Program-made: the position numbers and the translations under genes
The notes under the pieces: model-generated
Told to the model about the DNA's origin: nothing
The model's database searches: none
Seen by the model: the letters and a program-made list of their open reading frames with translations, nothing else
In this document: piece after piece, positions 63,001 to 64,000 of the stretch
Layout: the number at the start of each line of letters is the position of its first letter
How positions within the stretch are numbered: the first letter of the stretch is position 1
DNA from: G965267335 sp965267335
GTDB lineage: Bacteria > Bacteroidota > Bacteroidia > Cytophagales > JAAEPT01
Reading direction: 5' to 3'
DNA length: 64,000 bases
NCBI GenBank assembly: GCA_965267335.1
Contig: OZ253953.1
Location: 4,030,001-4,094,000, forward strand

Positions 63001-64000
63001 ATAGTATCAGCACCTGGATTTGAGTTTGCATACTCCATTGCAAAACGTAGGTCTCCACATTCTCCCCCACTCCCGGAATTATTATCGGTGGTTAACGTAA
63101 CCAACAAAGGATCACAGAAGTCAATTAAAACTGGAGTTGAGAATTCGGAAGTATTTGCCGCGCTATCCTGTAAGGCAGTTAAACTATCCAATCCACCTAT
63201 GGCGTTAATAGCTGTAAGCTGTGCGCTGGTCAACTGGTATGACCAATTACCAGAACCATCAGCAACCGTAGAATCAATAAAATATTGACCTTGGAAAGCA
63301 GAATCCGCATATAAATATACTGGCGCATTTGGTGCTGCTTCACCTGTTACAACGGAATCAGGCCCTATACTTATGTTTCGAGGAGGACGAATACCTCTCT
63401 GAGTAGCGAGGTTAGCAAAATCAATTCCTCTAGTATTATTTGAAAATATTGAATTGCGTTCGAATAAATTATCATTGATTGAAGTACTCACAAATATCCC
63501 ATCCTGACCATTAAATGCGATTATATTTTCTCCTGACGCTAACTTATCACCTATCGTAACAAACGAACAATCCTCTAACCTGATTCCATAAAATTGATTA
63601 CCTCTATTGAAGGTACCACTCGAGTCAGCCCCGATGATGTTTCCATAAATACTTACATAATCACAGTACGTATCGAAATTAATTCCGTACCCCAAATTAC
63701 TTGAAATAATATTCCTACCTGCCGTGCTTCCATCACCTATTACAGTACCTGTGCTATTGTTCTCTAAACGAATACCATCTGAACTATTTGATGCAGGCGT
63801 TACCTGATCAATTTCTAGCCCTATTACATTACCCACTATCGTATCATTAACCGAGCCATCGATAGCAAGACCAATGGTATTTCCTGAAATTAAATTGTTT
63901 TGAATTCGACCTCCTGTAATATGGGTTACCGCCACACCAAACGCGGCATTTGAAACAATTGTAGTTCCATCTACTCCCATACCGATATGGTTTTCTTGGA
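54063..64000 (-). CDS. Giant T9SS surface protein with beta-helix and Ig/PKD domains, N-terminus cut off
   Basis: More than 3,300 residues; the frame is open to the right edge (the codons before the first Met at 63980 read QENHIG, still in the repeat), so it is 5'-partial. Roughly residues 1-2340 are right-handed parallel beta-helix (PbH1) blocks built of NIISGN..GI, N-IG-D..G and IGG motifs, interrupted by five Ig-like modules (DSTVSGTS, LYADS..G.YFI, GNWSYQ, DSLTALQDS). Next come Ig-like/PKD-type repeats rich in SICAGDSLLV and DTTVCGG patterns, then a C-terminal T9SS type A sorting domain (ISVYPNPAEDEFRVNY, LAGGVYFVRIV). Probably a secreted or surface adhesin or glycan-binding protein; ligand unknown. 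Confidence 0.93.
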   Translation of the reverse strand, partial: QENHIGMGVDGTTIVSNAAFGVAVTHITGGRIQNNLISGNTIGLAIDGSVNDTIVGNVIGLEIDQVTPASNSSDGIRLENNSTGTVIGDGSTAGRNIISSNLGYGINFDTYCDYVSIYGNIIGADSSGTFNRGNQFYGIRLEDCSFVTIGDKLASGENIIAFNGQDGIFVSTSINDNLFERNSIFSNNTRGIDFANLATQRGIRPPRNISIGPDSVVTGEAAPNAPVYLYADSAFQGQYFIDSTVADGSGNWSYQLTSAQLTAINAIGGLDSLTALQDSAANTSEFSTPVLIDFCDPLLVTLTTDNNSGSGGECGDLRFAMEYANSNPGADTIVFDAALNGAILQPTDTLPILTSDSTVISGFIDGDCIPDITLDGITGGNYAMINIDDGDFNVIEGLSITGSGGAVIGNPIFIHNNADSNRVYGCYVNVDATGLVSIPYGNAGIRISEGSRFNIVGGTGTCESNLIAGNGYGIGLILNADSNEIYNNLIGTDFNGTSQLGSQSVGVLVDNISVGNQIGGANAGEGNLISGNTRGIYLVEPGTTGNVVHGNYIGTDITGTLPIPNTINGVYAETDAAGNIIGGFNPGEANIIAFNGGSGIFMDASGTVNQNLYHMNSIFGNGFMGIEHTGGTQDNIIPPVITGLALDSTVSGTSSPNALIQLYADSSTQGQYFIDTVRADGAGNWSYQISNAQASIFDGTFGLDSLTALQDSSGNTSEFSSPIPWDFCDPLVVTELDDDSTCGDLRFALAYANLNLGPDTIRFDTVAMGGTTISPLTPLPDISDDSTVIIGDVNGDCMPDVELDGSLESSSSHGIRIQANYTVINGLSITNWTGATTAGIFIYASVSDSTFIQGNHIGIGLDGLSGAPNFVGIISAASLTKIGGANVCDRNIIGSHTDNGISLSAVSSGSLIENNYIGVGIDGSTSLPNGGAGLQTMIASTNNIIRDNLVMDNAGTGLLIGSGMSHQIIGNTIGGNGSFGIELLTDSNVVTGNLIGTDVTGLIANPNGGGGIDINGSYNTIGGASTTARNVISGNTGVGLNINTGGNNNVIGNFVGVDVSGNTALANTSQGIYIQGGTGNNVIGSPVVDGGNIISGNGADAFIIASDSNEVYNNSLGIGYDGVTLITGSIAPTIGIYNNHNIVGGFNPLEANTIVNGANGVFIIGDSNTIHANVISGNSIGIQNFGNQGVLPPTVDAIGLSGTDTLVSGTAAPFAMVQIYADSADEGTLFLDTTFADAAGNWSKVINNWGAWYPGLGLDSLTALQDSAGNTSAFSQPLFIDICNPLVVTDIGPDSNVCGTLPYAVSYANYTSIGPDTITFDPAIANSTIYLGQTLSITNDPATFIEGGNNNIIISPADTMISGQLLDIDTTDVTVRNLIFDGTRPDASSHAKGVFTSIFASNATLDSIQTRGFNENGMFAFSDYITITNSASYSNGFGGLVIAGDSGVVENSYFGTDFTGNTGGLGNGAWGIAISGSGNVIGGAGGTEQNIISGNDSLGLYIVGAGNDVFGNYIGLASDGSALGNAFEGVAITSDNNRIGDGSATGRNIISSNGTSGITLDGTGAFQNIILNNYIGTDPAGTTGMGNTDDGIRLQNGANTNDIGSYLGVGNLISGNGGRGINGIDALSTDNIIVGNYIGTDVTGNALLGAQIQGIVLLGNGNTVGLPQPAGGNVIAGAIAENIFMPSSNNTIQNNKLGMGADSSTVLGNSSASLLIVGDSNTIGGFGVREANVIVGAGGFGVYVATGVENQWHANIITNSATMGIDINTSEQRNIAPPVIASIATDSTVSGTSEPNALIQLYADSTHEGAYFIGTTTADGTGNWSLQVTDAAIWNGTHGFDSLTAIQDSANNSSEFSAPYFWDICDPLVVTELDDDSTCGDIRFAVEYANTVLGPDTITFAASIANDTIRTTRTLTVTDASTYIQGGGQNVTIAPLSTFTAAPNAMFLVNGDYFRIEGLNLYGMDESGNPTPCTEAIRNNNLAPVYDTIHVASFPTTGIINYADSVRVLNSVFNDIAGYLVNIQSDYAIVQGNMIGTDATGLIDLTTNGLGLEIIGDFATVGGTLPSERNIIAGIGDYGMHLFGDNNTLLNNYIGVAADGSAMGNVDAVWIMGNSNVFGDGTVAGQNVISASTSDGILVQGDTNRFLGNIIGLDPTATSGMASTGYGITIDGGELNQLDGNVISGNSNGGVYITNASDTSIVINNFIGTNSTFSTGLGNGGEGISIDQGSYNNVIGRPGEGNYIVENNGVGIGIVEAGTINNRIQGNYIGTSDSVGTAVGDNIIGIYIGAGATNNIIGGYGTGERNFIANNTGSAITTDFGTTIDNTWHANQIFNNGSPAIDQLSGSQNSVGAPVITGVAADSTVSGTSLANAPIQLYADFNDQGRYFIGQTTADGAGNWSLQVTDAAIWNGTHGMDSLTAIQDDGLNSSPFSLPYFWNICPDSIDLSITVDTSICAGDSLLVEVNGYAGSDFEWFELGSGSLGAATLDDSTYYINSAGDFYAQVTLSPGCIFESDTINVIVNPSPDTTMTLSPNVTSVCSGDSITLTIQNAGAGATFQWLDAGAPITGVDSFYVATTSGDYSAAIDLAGCLDTTRTETITITPSDTAGTISFDFDTICEGGTVTGTLTSATAGIQWQDSNTVTGSWNDITGETGLTTSALTPTTAQSPVFYRAIVGGAGACPDTSNIDTVVVESGPTSDAGLDQNICRNNLSVNLAGGVTGTTTYGWETAGAGVFAPDTADLNAVYTPDASDTVGGSLDIILTTYIGTNCTVRDTMTVTFTPEPTVDAGNDTTVCGGSVDLSATITVASGVTWMTTNGTGSFVNGTTTNPTYNASAGDIAGGVPIQIIASTTGNGSCVSVDDTVLVSFTNAESAGTAASSLANDTLCDGSTATIVLTGMSDPLAIQWIDSIAGSGVWTVLAGETDDTLLASPTLGPTHYYRAIVGAAPVCADTSNMIMVAIETCTLDADFTADVTTICEGDTVVFTDATIGASGAATYNWNFGTGATSLTGNIGIGPHTVVYSTAGAIDVDLTVTDGVSDVETKTGFITVNAAPVAGLTSNGQDLCNSVAVNLTATPPALNYTWYRNTTQMIVGASGDTYEAFLSGDYHVLIDDGTCSSISPTVTISIQAGATQPTISGTGPLTSSVGPNYQWYVDVSGVTLAIVGATSQVYTPYYDGDYYVAIEYGTNCIMFSNPVNVNSTGFPILKAGLDATDSTIVIPNYNGIDPMISVYPNPAEDEFRVNYRSGSNRDISYYIYNQLGEIVQSGVADKTGVVADFEINASHLAGGVYFVRIVDGLNITTGKVVIQK
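56670..56955 (-). repeat. Ig-like module 5 of the giant protein
   Basis: Begins SVGAPVITGVAADSTVSG; shares GNWSLQVTDAAIWNGTHG with module 4, then departs at NICPDSIDLSI, where the Ig/PKD array begins instead of another beta-helix. Confidence 0.75.
58297..58680 (-). repeat. Ig-like module 4 of the giant protein
   Basis: Begins IAPPVIASIATDSTVSG; contains LYADSTHEGAYFIGTTTADG, GNWSLQVTDAAIWNGTHG and DICDPLVVTELDDD. Very close to module 5 at both protein and DNA level. Confidence 0.78.
60038..60436 (-). repeat. Ig-like module 3 of the giant protein
   Basis: Begins VLPPTVDAIGL and ends GPDTITFD. Most divergent copy: IYADSADEGTLFLD, NWGAWYPGLGLDSLTALQDS, ICNPLVVTDI. Confidence 0.72.
61714..62100 (-). 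repeat. Ig-like module 2 of the giant protein
   Basis: Begins IIPPVITGLALDSTVSG and ends near GPDTIRFD. Same order of motifs as module 1 (LYADSSTQGQYFID, GNWSYQIS, DSLTALQDS, FCDPLVVTEL, CGDLRFALAYAN). Confidence 0.78.
62995..63395 (-). repeat. Ig-like module 1 of the giant protein
   Basis: About 130 residues running from PPRNISIGPDSVVTGEA to PGADTIVFD, containing LYADSAFQGQYFIDSTVADG, GGLDSLTALQDS and the FCDPLLVTL...CGDLRFAMEYAN tail that starts the next beta-helix. First of five copies visible. Confidence 0.75.

Noticed and set aside
1..64000. tRNA, rRNA or transposase genes
   Set aside because: None recognised by eye in the gaps between genes; a covariance-model scan would be needed to exclude small RNAs.

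Overview
The window looks like a chromosomal segment of a Bacteroidota bacterium, most likely an aerobic or microaerobic member of the Cytophagales. The evidence is AT-rich DNA, type IX secretion (T9SS) sorting domains on two secreted proteins, TAnnTTTG-like promoter elements, a fused cbb3 oxidase subunit I/II, and a division/cell-wall (dcw) cluster in Bacteroidota order. I saw no rRNA, tRNA, CRISPR array, prophage or insertion sequence. Species is not determinable by eye.

Layout. (1) 1-19.4 kb is a loose accessory and regulatory region. It holds the end of an MBOAT O-acyltransferase with its SGNH partner, a BASS-type transporter, a GH5 glycosidase with an inserted carbohydrate-binding-like domain, a T9SS cargo protein, AraC, MerR/TipAS and Crp/Fnr regulators, an SDR reductase, small membrane and secreted proteins, and a GIY-YIG gene bracketed by direct repeats. 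(2) 19.5-35.4 kb is the minus-strand dcw cluster mraZ-rsmH-ftsL-ftsI-murE-mraY-murD-ftsW-murG-murC-ftsQ-ftsA-ftsZ, with a three-box MraZ operator at its head and dispersed repeats at three junctions. (3) 35.4-47.2 kb is a microaerobic/NO-stress block: a hemerythrin-type iron-centre repair protein, a small ORF plus zeta-toxin-like kinase pair, hemN, and ccoI-ccoS-ccoNO-ccoQ-ccoP-ccoG-ccoH plus a UreH-like membrane protein. (4) 47.2-49.9 kb has a TerB-like protein, a polyprenyl synthase and an alpha/beta hydrolase. (5) 49.9-64 kb is a tightly packed minus-strand operon: a giant beta-helix T9SS surface protein (more than 3,300 residues, cut by the window edge), a lipoprotein, an outer-membrane barrel with an extremely Lys/Arg-rich segment, and an exported WD40-caspase protein.

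Two threads stand out. First, FNR-like palindromes (TTGAY-N4-RTCAA and close variants) lie upstream of the hemerythrin gene, between hemN and ccoI, in tandem before ccoS-ccoNOQP, and in tandem right after the crp/fnr gene. At two of these promoters the palindrome-to-TAnnTTTG spacing is identical. The crp/fnr product carries the ExxSR recognition helix known to read TTGAT, so a local oxygen/NO regulon is plausible. Second, the four-gene operon at the right end links a giant surface protein to a caspase-fold protease behind a signal peptide. This is the best candidate here for an undescribed system.
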